Shown: piece after piece, positions 7,569 to 15,874 of the stretch
Layout of the letters: each line of letters starts with the position of its first letter
Position numbering within the stretch: position 1 is the first letter of the stretch
Assembly (NCBI GenBank): GCA_947628685.1
Contig: CANRAT010000027.1
Span: 1 to 19,712, forward strand
DNA: 19,712 nucleotides
Reading direction: 5' to 3'
DNA from: an uncultured Bacilli bacterium
GTDB taxonomy: Bacteria > Bacillota_I > Bacilli_A > RF39 > UBA660
Translations under genes and position numbers: made by a program
The notes under the pieces: generated by a model
Seen by the model: only the letters and a program-made list of their open reading frames with translations
Databases searched by the model: none
What the model was told of the DNA's origin: nothing

Positions 7569-8174
7569 ATGGAAAAAGAAATCGAAAAAGTTGAAGAAGT
7601 TAAAACTACAGAAAATGTAGAAAAAACTGAAAGAAAACCTCGTAAAACAAATGAAAAACATGAAAAGAAAGAACAAAAGCCTAGACAAAGACAACAAAAA
7701 CTATATGATGAAGAAGTTATTTCTATTGGACGTGTTACAAAAGTAACAAAAGGAGGAAGACACTTCCGTTTCTCAGCAGTTGTAGTTGTTGGAGATAAAA
7801 AAGGCAAAGTTGGACTTGGTACAGGAAAATCAAATGAAGTTCCAGATGCAATTAAAAAAGCAAGCCAAGCTGCAACTAAAAACATAGTTAAAGTTTCTAT
7901 CGTTGAAGAACGCACTATACCACATGAAGCAACAGGTGTATGTGGCGCTAGTCGTGTTATGCTAAAACCTGCTACTAAAGGTACAGGAGTTAAAGCTGGA
8001 GGTCCAGTAAGAGCTGTACTTGAAATGGCTGGTGTAAAAGATATTTTATCTAAATCACTTGGATCAAGTACAAAAGTAAATATGGCATATGCAACACTTG
8101 AGGCATTAAAGTCACAAAAAACAGTAGAAGAAGTTGCTCGCTTGCGTGGTAAAAAAGTAGAGGAGATAAGATAG
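7569..8174 (+). CDS. rpsE: 30S ribosomal protein S5
   Basis: S5 sits at the mRNA entry site and affects decoding accuracy. The 201-residue product has the double-stranded RNA-binding-like N domain from about residue 50 (ISIGRVTKVTKGGRHFRFSA) and the C domain with GVCGASRVMLKPATKGTGV. Its first 45 residues are a charged, low-complexity Lys/Glu extension that most S5 proteins lack. Two adjacent ATG codons exist (7566, 7569). I prefer 7569 because it lies six bases from AGGAGG, whereas 7566 is only three. It is followed directly by rplO; rpmD, which normally stands here, is absent. Confidence 0.96.
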   Translation: MEKEIEKVEEVKTTENVEKTERKPRKTNEKHEKKEQKPRQRQQKLYDEEVISIGRVTKVTKGGRHFRFSAVVVVGDKKGKVGLGTGKSNEVPDAIKKASQAATKNIVKVSIVEERTIPHEATGVCGASRVMLKPATKGTGVKAGGPVRAVLEMAGVKDILSKSLGSSTKVNMAYATLEALKSQKTVEEVARLRGKKVEEIR

Positions 8175-8175
8175 T

Positions 8176-8619
8176 ATGAAACTACATGAATTACGTCCTA
8201 GTGAAGGTGCTTTTAAAACTAGTAAAAGAGTTGGTCGTGGAGTCGCTTCAGGTCATGGAAAAACTAGTGGAAAAGGACACAAAGGACAAAATGCAAGAAG
8301 TGGCGGAGGAGTAAGACCTGGATTTGAAGGTGGACAGTTACCACTTTTCAGACGTTTACCAAAAAGAGGTTTCTCTAATGCTATGTTTAAAGTTGAATAT
8401 TCAACAATTAATGTAAGTGATTTAGAAAAATTTGAAGATGGAGCAGTTGTAACTCCTGAACTTTTAAAAGAAATGGGAATTTTGAAAAAACAACTTGCAG
8501 GTGTAAAAGTATTAGGTAATGGAGAATTAACTAAAAAATTAACTGTTAAGGCTCAAAAATTCTCAAAATCTGCAATTGAAAAAATAGAGGCTAAAGGTGG
8601 AAAAGCAGAGGTGATTTAA
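8176..8619 (+). CDS. rplO: 50S ribosomal protein L15
   Basis: L15 is a late 50S assembly protein. The product is 147 residues. It begins MKLHELRPSEGAFKTSKRVG and has the glycine-rich RNA-binding segment SGHGKTSGKGHKGQNARSGG at residues 26-45, then FEGGQLPLFRRLPKRGF. One base separates it from the rpsE stop; its binding site AGGAG is inside rpsE. One base separates its stop from secY. Confidence 0.97.
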   Translation: MKLHELRPSEGAFKTSKRVGRGVASGHGKTSGKGHKGQNARSGGGVRPGFEGGQLPLFRRLPKRGFSNAMFKVEYSTINVSDLEKFEDGAVVTPELLKEMGILKKQLAGVKVLGNGELTKKLTVKAQKFSKSAIEKIEAKGGKAEVI

Positions 8620-8620
8620 T

Positions 8621-9868
8621 ATGTTTGCGAAGTTTAAGCAAATATTTGCTCCTAAAAATCGTGATTTACTTAAAAGAATCTTATTCACCTTGGGCGCTTT
8701 ATTGGTATTTAAAATTGGAACAGCAATAATAGTTCCAGGTGTAAACGTTGATTCTTCAAGAATGTCATTTATGGAAATTCTTGATGCAATGAGTGGTGGA
8801 GGATTCCTTAGAGCATCTATATTTGCTCTTGGAGTAACACCATATATAACTGCTCAAATAGTAATACAGTTATTATGTGCAGACATAGTTCCTTACTTTT
8901 CTGAGTTATCTAAACAAGGTGGAGTAGGAAGAAGAAAATTAAATCAAATAACAAGATTTGTCGGAATCGCACTTGCGTTCTTACAAGGTTATTTATATTC
9001 ATACGCATATATAGGAAATGGAACGGCAATGGATTATATGCTATATGCTTTAATTTTAACTGCTGGAACTGCATTCCTAATGTGGGTAGCAGATCAAATA
9101 ACTTTAAAAGGAATTGGTAATGGAATGTCACTTATAATAATGGCAGGTATAATAAGCGTACTACCTAATATGTTTAAAAACTTATGGGTAGAACTTTCAA
9201 CTAGTTTCTTAGGTATTTCAATATTTATTGCATTTATTTTAGTATTTATCGCTATAATAGTAGGTGTTATATATGTTGAATCTGCTGAAAGAAGAATACC
9301 TATACAGTATGCTAATAAATCAACAAGCGCGTTAGGAAAACAAAATTACATTCCATTTAAATTAAATAGTGCTGGAGTAATGCCTGTAATATTTGCATCA
9401 GCATTATTGTCAATTCCACAAATACTTTCATCAGTAATAAAAAAGGATTCTTTTACACTTTTTGTACAAAAATATTTAACTTATACAACAGGTGTTGGAT
9501 TAATTATATATATTATATTGATTTTTGCATTTGCTTACCTTTATACATTTATGCAACTTAAACCAAAAGAGTTATCTGAAAACTTAAATCAAAATGGAGG
9601 ATATATTCCAGGTATAAGACCAGGTAAGGAGACACTTGAATATGTAAAGACAGTGTTAAAAAGAATAACAATAGTTGGTGCTGCATTCCTTACAATCCTT
9701 GCAATACTTCCAATATTATTTGGCAAGTTCTCAAGTTTAACTACTACAATATCAATAAGTGGTACAGGACTTTTAATCGTTGTTGGTGTTGCTCTTGAAA
9801 CATATAAACAATTAGATAGTCAACTTGTAAGTAGAACTTATGTAAGAGGAAGAAAAGGTAGAAGATGA
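8621..9868 (+). CDS. secY: Protein translocase channel subunit SecY
   Basis: SecY is the pore of the SecYEG translocon in the cytoplasmic membrane, used by SecA (encoded at the other end of this window) and by ribosomes. The 415-residue protein shows about ten hydrophobic membrane segments. It has the plug-region sequence MSGGGFLRASIFALGVTPYI, the cytoplasmic loop SKQGGVGRRKLNQITR and the C5-loop motif NQNGGYIPGIRPGKET, all SecY signatures. It stands one base after rplO, and its TGA stop overlaps the adk start (ATGA). Confidence 0.97.
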   Translation: MFAKFKQIFAPKNRDLLKRILFTLGALLVFKIGTAIIVPGVNVDSSRMSFMEILDAMSGGGFLRASIFALGVTPYITAQIVIQLLCADIVPYFSELSKQGGVGRRKLNQITRFVGIALAFLQGYLYSYAYIGNGTAMDYMLYALILTAGTAFLMWVADQITLKGIGNGMSLIIMAGIISVLPNMFKNLWVELSTSFLGISIFIAFILVFIAIIVGVIYVESAERRIPIQYANKSTSALGKQNYIPFKLNSAGVMPVIFASALLSIPQILSSVIKKDSFTLFVQKYLTYTTGVGLIIYIILIFAFAYLYTFMQLKPKELSENLNQNGGYIPGIRPGKETLEYVKTVLKRITIVGAAFLTILAILPILFGKFSSLTTTISISGTGLLIVVGVALETYKQLDSQLVSRTYVRGRKGRR

Positions 9869-10518
9869 AAAGTATAATATTAATAGCTGCCCCAGCTGCT
9901 GGGAAAGGAACTTTAGCAACGTTTCTTAAAAATAAATACAATATGCCACATATATCAACAGGAGATTTGTTAAGAGATGCTGCAAGTAAAGATGATTTTA
10001 GAGGTAGGGAAATTAAAGAATTAATAACAAATGGGAAATTTGTTAGTGATGAAGTAGTATTAGAACTATTAAAATTAAGAATAGAAAATGAAGATTGTAG
10101 TAATGGGTATATATTAGATGGATTTCCGCGAAATGTATCCCAAGCAAAGTCTTATGACGAAATTTTAAAAGAATTAAATAAGAATATAGGTATAGTAATA
10201 GTATTAGACATAGATAAGGAAATCGCAAAATCACGTATAAGTGGTAGATTATCTTGTCCAAAATGTTTTAAAGTTTACAATACATCTAATCCTAGTATGA
10301 AACCTATAAAAGATGGATTATGTGATAATTGTAATATAGAATTAAATAGAAGATTAGATGATAATCCAGAAACTTATGATGAAAGATATAACACATACTT
10401 GGAGAAAACAGAACCTTTAATATCATATTATGATAAGAAAGGTATTGTATATCATGTCGATGGAAGTTTAACTCCAGAAGAAACATTTGACCAAGTTGTA
10501 AAAATCTTAGGAGAATAA
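9865..10518 (+). CDS. adk: Adenylate kinase, zinc-LID type, altered P-loop
   Basis: Adenylate kinase converts ATP plus AMP to two ADP in the cytoplasm. The 217-residue length fits the long bacterial form. The LID domain holds a four-cysteine zinc site (C131, C134, C153, C156). The AMP-binding STGDLLR (37-43) and DGFPRN (85-90) motifs are intact, as is the RLDDNPET segment. The P-loop is odd: residues 8-16 read AAPAAGKGT, where the family usually has GxPGxGKGT, so the first Walker A glycine and a second glycine are alanines. The catalytic lysine K14 is kept and the reading frame is clean. The start overlaps the secY stop by four bases. Confidence 0.95.
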   Translation: MKSIILIAAPAAGKGTLATFLKNKYNMPHISTGDLLRDAASKDDFRGREIKELITNGKFVSDEVVLELLKLRIENEDCSNGYILDGFPRNVSQAKSYDEILKELNKNIGIVIVLDIDKEIAKSRISGRLSCPKCFKVYNTSNPSMKPIKDGLCDNCNIELNRRLDDNPETYDERYNTYLEKTEPLISYYDKKGIVYHVDGSLTPEETFDQVVKILGE

Positions 10519-10519
10519 A

Positions 10520-11266
10520 ATGATAAACATTAAAACTCCAAGAGAGATAGAATTAATGCGTGTAGCTGGTGAAATAGTAGGGGATACACATAAATATTTA
10601 AGTTCTTACTTAAAACCCGGAATCACTACTAAACAAATAGATTCACTAGCTCGCGATTATATCATTAAAAGAGGAGCAACTCCTTCTTGTTACCACTATG
10701 ATGGTTATCCTGGTAATATATGTATATCAATAAATGATGAAGTTGTACATGGTATTGCAAGTGAAAGAAAATTATGCGATGGGGATATAGTGACTCTTGA
10801 TATATGTGCTTGTTTTAAGGGATATCACGGTGATAGTGCTTGGACATATCCGGTTGGTAATATATCAGAAGAAAAGAAATATTTACTTGAACATACAGAA
10901 AAATCATTATATGAAGGATTAAAACAAGTTAAAGCTGGTGCTCACGTTGGTGATATAGGAGAAGCGGTACAAAAATATGCCGAATCTCATAATTTAAGTG
11001 TAGTTAGGGAACTAGTAGGACACGGAGTTGGTAATAACCTTCATGAAGATCCTGATGTTCCAAACTATGGTAAAAAAAATACTGGACCTATATTAAAAGA
11101 AGGTATGGTTATAGCCGTTGAACCAATGATTAATTTAGGTAGCAGGGAAGTTTATATAGAAGATGATGATTGGACAGTAGTTACTTTAGATCATAAGCCA
11201 TCTGCTCACTTTGAACATACAGTGTTAATAACTAAAGATGGATATGAAATATTAACGAAGAGGTGA
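10520..11266 (+). CDS. map: Type I methionine aminopeptidase
   Basis: This metalloenzyme removes the initiator methionine from nascent proteins. The 248-residue product has the full set of metal ligands by family pattern: D94, D105, H168, E201 and E232, with the surrounding motifs GYHGDSA, GHGVGNNLHEDP, VEPMI and HFEHT. H77 in VVHGI matches the conserved substrate-binding histidine. There is no N-terminal zinc-finger extension. It starts one base after adk and ends four bases before infA, the secY-adk-map-infA order common in Firmicutes. A GGAGAATAAA site precedes the ATG. Confidence 0.97.
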   Translation: MINIKTPREIELMRVAGEIVGDTHKYLSSYLKPGITTKQIDSLARDYIIKRGATPSCYHYDGYPGNICISINDEVVHGIASERKLCDGDIVTLDICACFKGYHGDSAWTYPVGNISEEKKYLLEHTEKSLYEGLKQVKAGAHVGDIGEAVQKYAESHNLSVVRELVGHGVGNNLHEDPDVPNYGKKNTGPILKEGMVIAVEPMINLGSREVYIEDDDWTVVTLDHKPSAHFEHTVLITKDGYEILTKR

Positions 11267-11270
11267 AAAA

Positions 11271-11486
11271 GTGGCAAAAGATGATATAATCGAAATGGAA
11301 GGTAAAGTACTAGAAGTATTACCAGGTTATAAATTTAAAGTAGAACTAGATAATAAACATATAATTACGGCAGACGTTTCAGGTAAAATGCGAATGAACA
11401 TGATTCGAATTTTAGCTGGTGATAGAGTAACAGTTGAGATTTCAACTTATGATTTAACACGTGGTCGTATAACCTATAGAAGGTAG
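11271..11486 (+). CDS. infA: Translation initiation factor IF-1
   Basis: IF-1 blocks the 30S A site during initiation. The 71-residue, GTG-started protein is a single S1/OB fold: MAKDDIIEMEGKVLEVLPG, then the conserved IRILAGDRVTVEISTYDLT and a final GRITYRR. Length and sequence are typical. The binding site GAGGTG overlaps the map stop region. Confidence 0.97.
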   Translation: MAKDDIIEMEGKVLEVLPGYKFKVELDNKHIITADVSGKMRMNMIRILAGDRVTVEISTYDLTRGRITYRR

Positions 11487-11497
11487 GAGGAATAAAG

Positions 11498-11611
11498 ATG
11501 AAAGTAAAACCATCAGTAAAAAAAATATGTGAAAAATGTAAAGTTATAAAGCGTAAGGGAAAAGTAATGGTTATTTGCGAAAACCCTAAACACAAACAAA
11601 GACAAGGTTAA
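11498..11611 (+). CDS. rpmJ: 50S ribosomal protein L36, zinc-binding type
   Basis: L36 is the smallest 50S protein and stabilises rRNA near the base of the central protuberance. The 37-residue product begins MKVKPSVKKICEKCK and ends NPKHKQRQG. It keeps the zinc ribbon ligands C11, C14, C27 and H32, so it is the C+ form. The ATG follows TAGGAGGAATAAAG. It stands between infA and rpsM as in most bacteria. It is short enough to be missed by length-filtered gene calls. Confidence 0.97.
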   Translation: MKVKPSVKKICEKCKVIKRKGKVMVICENPKHKQRQG

Positions 11612-11625
11612 TAGGAGGTGTTAAA

Positions 11626-11991
11626 GTGGCACGTATAAAAGGTGTGGATATACCAAATAACAAAAGAATTGAGATTTCACTTACTTATGTATATGGAATC
11701 GGTAGAAGTCTTTCAAATAGAATTTTAAAAGATGCTAATGTTAATCCAGATAAAAGAGCTGGAGAACTTACTAATGATGAGTTAGATGCTATTCGTGATG
11801 AAGTTAACAAATATACAACTGAAGGAGATTTACGTCGTGAAGTTAATATGAATATTAAAACTAAAATGGAAATTAATTCATATCAAGGAACTCGTCATAA
11901 AAAAGGATTACCTGTAAGAGGACAAAGAACAAATAGAAATGCTCGTACTCGCAAGGGTAGAGGTAAAGTAGTTGCTAATAAGAAAAAATAG
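11626..11991 (+). CDS. rpsM: 30S ribosomal protein S13
   Basis: S13 forms the inter-subunit bridges of the 30S head and touches P-site tRNA. The 121-residue product starts with GTG (MARIKGVDIPNNKRIEISL). It has the helix-hairpin-helix region YGIGRSLSNRILKDANV and the C-terminal signature GLPVRGQRTNRNARTRKG. The start follows TAGGAGGTGTTAAA. Confidence 0.97.
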   Translation: MARIKGVDIPNNKRIEISLTYVYGIGRSLSNRILKDANVNPDKRAGELTNDELDAIRDEVNKYTTEGDLRREVNMNIKTKMEINSYQGTRHKKGLPVRGQRTNRNARTRKGRGKVVANKKK

Positions 11992-12013
11992 TTGTGATTA
12001 AAGGAGGAAAATT

Positions 12014-12397
12014 ATGGCTTATAAATCAAGAAAAAGAAAAGTTAAGAAGAATATACCAGAAGGTAAAGCTTACATTCATTCAACATTCAACAATACTATC
12101 GTAACACTTTGTGATAACGATGGTAATGCAATAAGTTGGGCATCTGCTGGAACACTAGGTTTCAAAGGCAGTAAAAAGTCAACTCCATTCGCAGCTGGAA
12201 TGAGTGCTGAAGCAGCAGGAAAAGCAGCTTACGATATGGGAATGCGTAAAGTTGAAGTTTATGTTAAAGGTTTAGGATCAGGTAAAGAAACAGCAATCCG
12301 TTCACTTCAAACAGCAGGTTTAGAAATTACATCTATATCTGATGTTACACCTATACCACATAATGGATGTCGTCCACCAAAACGTCCACGTGGATAA
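12014..12397 (+). CDS. rpsK: 30S ribosomal protein S11
   Basis: S11 lies on the 30S platform beside the E site and Shine-Dalgarno helix. The 127-residue protein contains AYIHSTFNNTIVTLCDNDGN and the C-terminal signature DVTPIPHNGCRPPKRPRG. The start follows AAAGGAGGAAAATT. The next gene is rpoA: rpsD (S4), found here in many Clostridia and in E. coli, is absent, as in Bacillus. Confidence 0.97.
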   Translation: MAYKSRKRKVKKNIPEGKAYIHSTFNNTIVTLCDNDGNAISWASAGTLGFKGSKKSTPFAAGMSAEAAGKAAYDMGMRKVEVYVKGLGSGKETAIRSLQTAGLEITSISDVTPIPHNGCRPPKRPRG

Positions 12398-12414
12398 GAA
12401 GGAGGAATGAATTT

Positions 12415-13365
12415 ATGTTAAATTTTGAAAAACCAATATATAAAATAACTGAATATGTAGAAAATAAAAATTATGGTAAATTTGAATTAGAACCACTTGA
12501 AAGAGGTTTTGGAACAACTATCGGTAATGCACTTAGAAGAATTATGTTATCTAGCATGCCTGGTAGTGCCATAGTTGCAGTAAAAATAGATGGAGTTATG
12601 CATGAATTTCAATCATTAGATGGAATTGTTGAAGATGTTACAACAATAGTATTAAATCTTAAAAATGTAGTTGTTAAAAACAATACAGAAGGAGAAGTAA
12701 TATTAAAATTATATTATGATAAAGAGGGTGTTGTAACAGCAGGAGATATCGAAGAAAATTCAGACGTTGAGATTATTAATAAAGATCAAGTTATAGCAAC
12801 TATTGCTAAGGGTGGTAAACTTGATATGGAATTAGTAGTTGCAAACGGAAGAGGATATGTTCCATCAAATGAAAATAAAAAATATATTGAGAATCAAAAA
12901 GTTGGGTTTATTCCAATTGATGCATTATATTCACCAATCGAGAGAATTAGTTATGAAATAGATAATGCTCGTGTTGGACAAGATGCTAGTTATGATAAGT
13001 TAATTATGGAAGTATTTACTAATGGTTCAATTAGACCAGAAGAGGCTATGGCACTTGCTGCTAAAATTATGATTGAACATTTAAATATAATTACTAACTT
13101 AAGCGAAATAGCTGACGTTACAGGAATAATGAATGCAAAACAAGAAGATAGTAAACTTAAAAAATTAGAAACTTCAATTGATGATTTAGATTTCTCAGTT
13201 AGAGCATATAATTGCTTAAAAAGAGCAGGAGTTAATACTCTTGGAGATTTAACAGCTAAATCAGAAGTTGAAATGATGAAAATTCGTAACTTAGGTAAAA
13301 AGTCTTTAAAAGAAGTAATCGATAAGATTAAAGATATGGGACTTAGATTCCGCGAAGACGATTAA
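12415..13365 (+). CDS. rpoA: DNA-directed RNA polymerase subunit alpha
   Basis: The alpha dimer nucleates RNA polymerase assembly, and its C-terminal domain binds UP elements and activators. The product is 316 residues. The N-terminal assembly domain runs to about 230 (LERGFGTTIGNALRRIMLSS at residues 26-45). A linker follows, then the C-terminal domain from about 255 (DLDFSVRAYNCLKRAGVNTL, then IRNLGKKSLKEV). I chose ATG 12415 because MLNFEKPIYKITE matches the family and AAGGAGGAAT precedes it; a longer in-frame start at 12367 would run back into rpsK. Confidence 0.97.
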   Translation: MLNFEKPIYKITEYVENKNYGKFELEPLERGFGTTIGNALRRIMLSSMPGSAIVAVKIDGVMHEFQSLDGIVEDVTTIVLNLKNVVVKNNTEGEVILKLYYDKEGVVTAGDIEENSDVEIINKDQVIATIAKGGKLDMELVVANGRGYVPSNENKKYIENQKVGFIPIDALYSPIERISYEIDNARVGQDASYDKLIMEVFTNGSIRPEEAMALAAKIMIEHLNIITNLSEIADVTGIMNAKQEDSKLKKLETSIDDLDFSVRAYNCLKRAGVNTLGDLTAKSEVEMMKIRNLGKKSLKEVIDKIKDMGLRFREDD

Positions 13366-13382
13366 TAGTTAGGAGGAAAATT

Positions 13383-13739
13383 ATGGCTTATAGAAAATTA
13401 GGACGTACGAATAAACATAGAAAAAGTATGCTTGCTAATTTAACTAAAGATGTAATTAATAATGGAAGAATTGAAACAACTGAAACAAGAGCTAAAGAAG
13501 TTCGTAAATTTGTTGATAAAATGATTTCTTATGGTAAAGATGGTTCTTTAGTAGCAAGAAGAAAAGCATTAGCATTTTTACAAAATGATGAGGCAACAGT
13601 TAAAAAAGTTTTTGATGAACTTGCTCCTCGTTATGCTAAACGTAACGGAGGATATACAAGAATTTTAAAACTTGCTGAACGCCGTGGTGATGATGCTTTA
13701 ATGGTAATTTTAGAATTAGTAGAGGAAGATGTTGCCTAG
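13383..13739 (+). CDS. rplQ: 50S ribosomal protein L17
   Basis: L17 surrounds the tunnel exit. The product has 118 residues, a short bacterial form, beginning MAYRKLGRTNKHRKSMLANL, with ETTETRAKEVRKFVDKMI and ending in the expected EVE-like strand VILELVEEDVA. The start follows AGGAGGAAAATT. It is the last gene of the ribosomal cluster; its TAG lies inside the terminator hairpin. Confidence 0.97.
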   Translation: MAYRKLGRTNKHRKSMLANLTKDVINNGRIETTETRAKEVRKFVDKMISYGKDGSLVARRKALAFLQNDEATVKKVFDELAPRYAKRNGGYTRILKLAERRGDDALMVILELVEEDVA

Positions 13740-13752
13740 CAGCGTCTTTTTT
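13728..13752 (+). terminator. Intrinsic terminator of the alpha operon
   Basis: The stem GATGTTGC / GCAGCGTC (8 pairs, two of them G-U) has a 3-base loop and is followed by six T residues. The rplQ stop codon (13737-13739) sits in the loop and first base of the 3' arm. It should end the long ribosomal transcript before agrA. Confidence 0.85.
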
Positions 13753-13784
13753 GTTTACTAATAATCCAATATGCCTATAAAGTA

Positions 13785-13813
13785 TTGTAAATAAAGGGCA
13801 AATGTGGTATTAT
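13785..13813 (+). promoter_or_regulatory. Promoter of agrAC
   Basis: The -35 TTGTAA (13785-13790) and -10 TATTAT (13808-13813) are 17 bases apart, and TGG directly before the -10 makes it an extended -10. Transcription would start near 13820, giving a leader of about 35 bases. The sequence AACTGT (13816-13821) lies just past the -10 and recurs at the agrB promoter. Confidence 0.75.
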
Positions 13814-13854
13814 TTAACTGTAGTATAGAAAGGTAAGGTTAGAAGTTAAGAAGT

Positions 13855-14556
13855 ATGATAAACGTTATAATTTGTGATGATAATGAAAAAGATAGAAATA
13901 ATGTAAAGAACATTACAAGAAATTTTATGATTAAGAACAAAAAAGAAAATAACATTTATGTATTTGGTGACTATAATAAATCTTTTTATGATAAAGTCGA
14001 AAGTAAAATGCCATTTAAGATTTATTTACTTGATATTGAAACACCTACAAAATCAGGAATAGATGTTGCAAGAGAAATAAGAAAAAAAGATGTTGATAGT
14101 GTGATTATATTTTTAACCGCACACGAAGAATTAGGCAATATAGTATTAAAAAATGATTTGATGTTTTTATCATTTATAAATAAATTTGATGACTGTGAAA
14201 ATAGGTTAAATAAAGCTCTTTATAAAGCTTTGGATATATTGAATAAGAAGAATACCGTTAAGTTTACTGATAGAAATATATCTTATACGATTAATATTAA
14301 TGATATTCTTTATATAACAAAAGACAGTTTTGAAAGAAAAACAATTATTAAAACTGATTATGCTGAATTTAAAGTAAATATATCACTTGCAAAAGTTGTA
14401 TCCATGCTAGATGATAGATTTGTACAGACTCATAGAGCATGTTATATAAATTCAGATAGAAAGGTTAAAATAGATAAAACTAGTAGAATAATTACATTTG
14501 ATAATGGTGAACAAACAGATTTACTTTCTGATAAATATAGAAAGGAATTGGTTTAG
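13855..14556 (+). CDS. agrA: AgrA-type LytTR response regulator
   Basis: The product is a cytoplasmic two-component response regulator, expected to be phosphorylated by the neighbouring AgrC and then to bind promoter DNA. Its 233 residues divide into a receiver domain (1-125) and a LytTR DNA-binding domain (about 133-230). In the receiver D8/D9 form the acidic pocket, D60 (in LLDIE) is the likely phosphorylation site, T88 the switch residue and K110 the conserved lysine. The LytTR domain shows DILYITKDSFERKT and FVQTHRACYINSDRKV. The ribosome binding site is poor (AGTTAAGAAG), so translation may be modest. agrC follows after one base. Unlike Staphylococcus, the regulator gene precedes the kinase gene. 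Confidence 0.9.
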   Translation: MINVIICDDNEKDRNNVKNITRNFMIKNKKENNIYVFGDYNKSFYDKVESKMPFKIYLLDIETPTKSGIDVAREIRKKDVDSVIIFLTAHEELGNIVLKNDLMFLSFINKFDDCENRLNKALYKALDILNKKNTVKFTDRNISYTININDILYITKDSFERKTIIKTDYAEFKVNISLAKVVSMLDDRFVQTHRACYINSDRKVKIDKTSRIITFDNGEQTDLLSDKYRKELV

Positions 14557-14557
14557 T

Positions 14558-15874
14558 ATGGATATTGTTATTACGATTTTGTACGCATTTATATTGATGT
14601 CTGTGGTTTTATATGTATGGCATAAATTGTTGGGTAGGAAAATTAAATTTAAAGATTATAGGTTATATATTACATTAATAGGAATGATGTTTACATCAAC
14701 AATTAATTTTTCTGAAACAAATGCCATTTTTAGAATTACTTTGATAACTCTAATATTAATAATGTTTTTTAAATTTCTATTTAAAGAAAATATAAATAAA
14801 ACAATAGTAACACCAATATATTCGCAAATATTGATATTTATATTAGAATTTTTATATTCAATTTCCGTACTTTTAATATATAATGGTGATCCAAATAAAA
14901 TTATTAGTATAGTGTTAAATAACAGTTTGTTAACTAATGTGATAATATCAATATTGTTAATAATTGTGGTAAATATAAAAATAACTAAAAAGCTTTATGG
15001 ATTAATATTACGTGCTACAGATAAAATTAGTTCAATACAATTAGGATTATTTTGTGTTATTGGAATGCTAATTGTTAATATGGCATTATATGGTACGTAT
15101 ACTGAAGTAAATATTCCATATGTACTTGTCTTTAATGTTGGAATAACAATTTTAGTATTGCTAATAATGTTTTATTCATTCAGAACCCAAAACAAGTACA
15201 ATAAAGTATCTGATAAGTATAATGTTGCGATCAAAAGTTTAAAGGATTATGAAACTATGATGACAAAATATAGAATTGCAAATCATGAAAATAAAAATCT
15301 ATTATTAACTGTAAGAGCGATGATATTAAATAAAGAAAAAGACATTCCAAAATATATAGATTCTATAATTGAACAAAAATATATGGATGATGAAAAATTA
15401 TTATTTGATGTAAGTTCAATTCCATCAGGAGGGCTTAGGGCTACTATATATTCTGAAATATTAAAAATAAAGGAAAACAATATAGATTATCTATTAAATA
15501 TAGATAGGCAAATAAGGACAGTTGATTTAATTGAGCTTGATACAGATACAGTTATTGATATATGTAAGATAATAGGTGTTTTTATAGATAACGCAATAGA
15601 AGCAGTAAAAGGATTGAAAAAGAAAAATATAAATATAGATTTATATCTGGATAATAAAAATTTATGTATTAAAGTATCGAATAATTATAAAGGAAATATT
15701 AATGTTTCAAAAATAAATGATGAAGGATATACTACTAAAGGCAAAGGTCACGGATATGGATTACCATTAGTAAAAAGCATAATAAGTAACAATTCAATAT
15801 TTGAAAATGTGACAGAAGTTAGTAAGACAATATTTAGTCAGGTATTAATAATAAAATATAAAAAAGTCTCATAA
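14558..15874 (+). CDS. agrC: AgrC-type sensor histidine kinase
   Basis: This membrane kinase should sense the cyclic peptide made by AgrB/AgrD and phosphorylate AgrA. The 438-residue product has six or seven hydrophobic membrane segments in residues 1-210, then a coiled linker. The phosphoacceptor region is RIANHENKNLLL with H243, followed by a GHKL ATPase domain with the N-box DNAIEA (D344, N345) and the G-box GKGHGYGLPL (from G395). This HPK10 layout is typical of AgrC. I chose ATG 14558, one base after the agrA stop, because the residues MDIVITILYAFILM start the first membrane helix; an in-frame start at 14498 would lie inside agrA. Its TAA is at the base of the loop of the shared terminator. 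Confidence 0.9.
   Translation: MDIVITILYAFILMSVVLYVWHKLLGRKIKFKDYRLYITLIGMMFTSTINFSETNAIFRITLITLILIMFFKFLFKENINKTIVTPIYSQILIFILEFLYSISVLLIYNGDPNKIISIVLNNSLLTNVIISILLIIVVNIKITKKLYGLILRATDKISSIQLGLFCVIGMLIVNMALYGTYTEVNIPYVLVFNVGITILVLLIMFYSFRTQNKYNKVSDKYNVAIKSLKDYETMMTKYRIANHENKNLLLTVRAMILNKEKDIPKYIDSIIEQKYMDDEKLLFDVSSIPSGGLRATIYSEILKIKENNIDYLLNIDRQIRTVDLIELDTDTVIDICKIIGVFIDNAIEAVKGLKKKNINIDLYLDNKNLCIKVSNNYKGNINVSKINDEGYTTKGKGHGYGLPLVKSIISNNSIFENVTEVSKTIFSQVLIIKYKKVS

Noticed and set aside
7463..7915. 150-codon open frame on the - strand across rplR and rpsE
   Set aside because: The Phe/Ser/Leu-rich product is what the reverse of Lys/Glu-rich S5 codons gives; no start signal.
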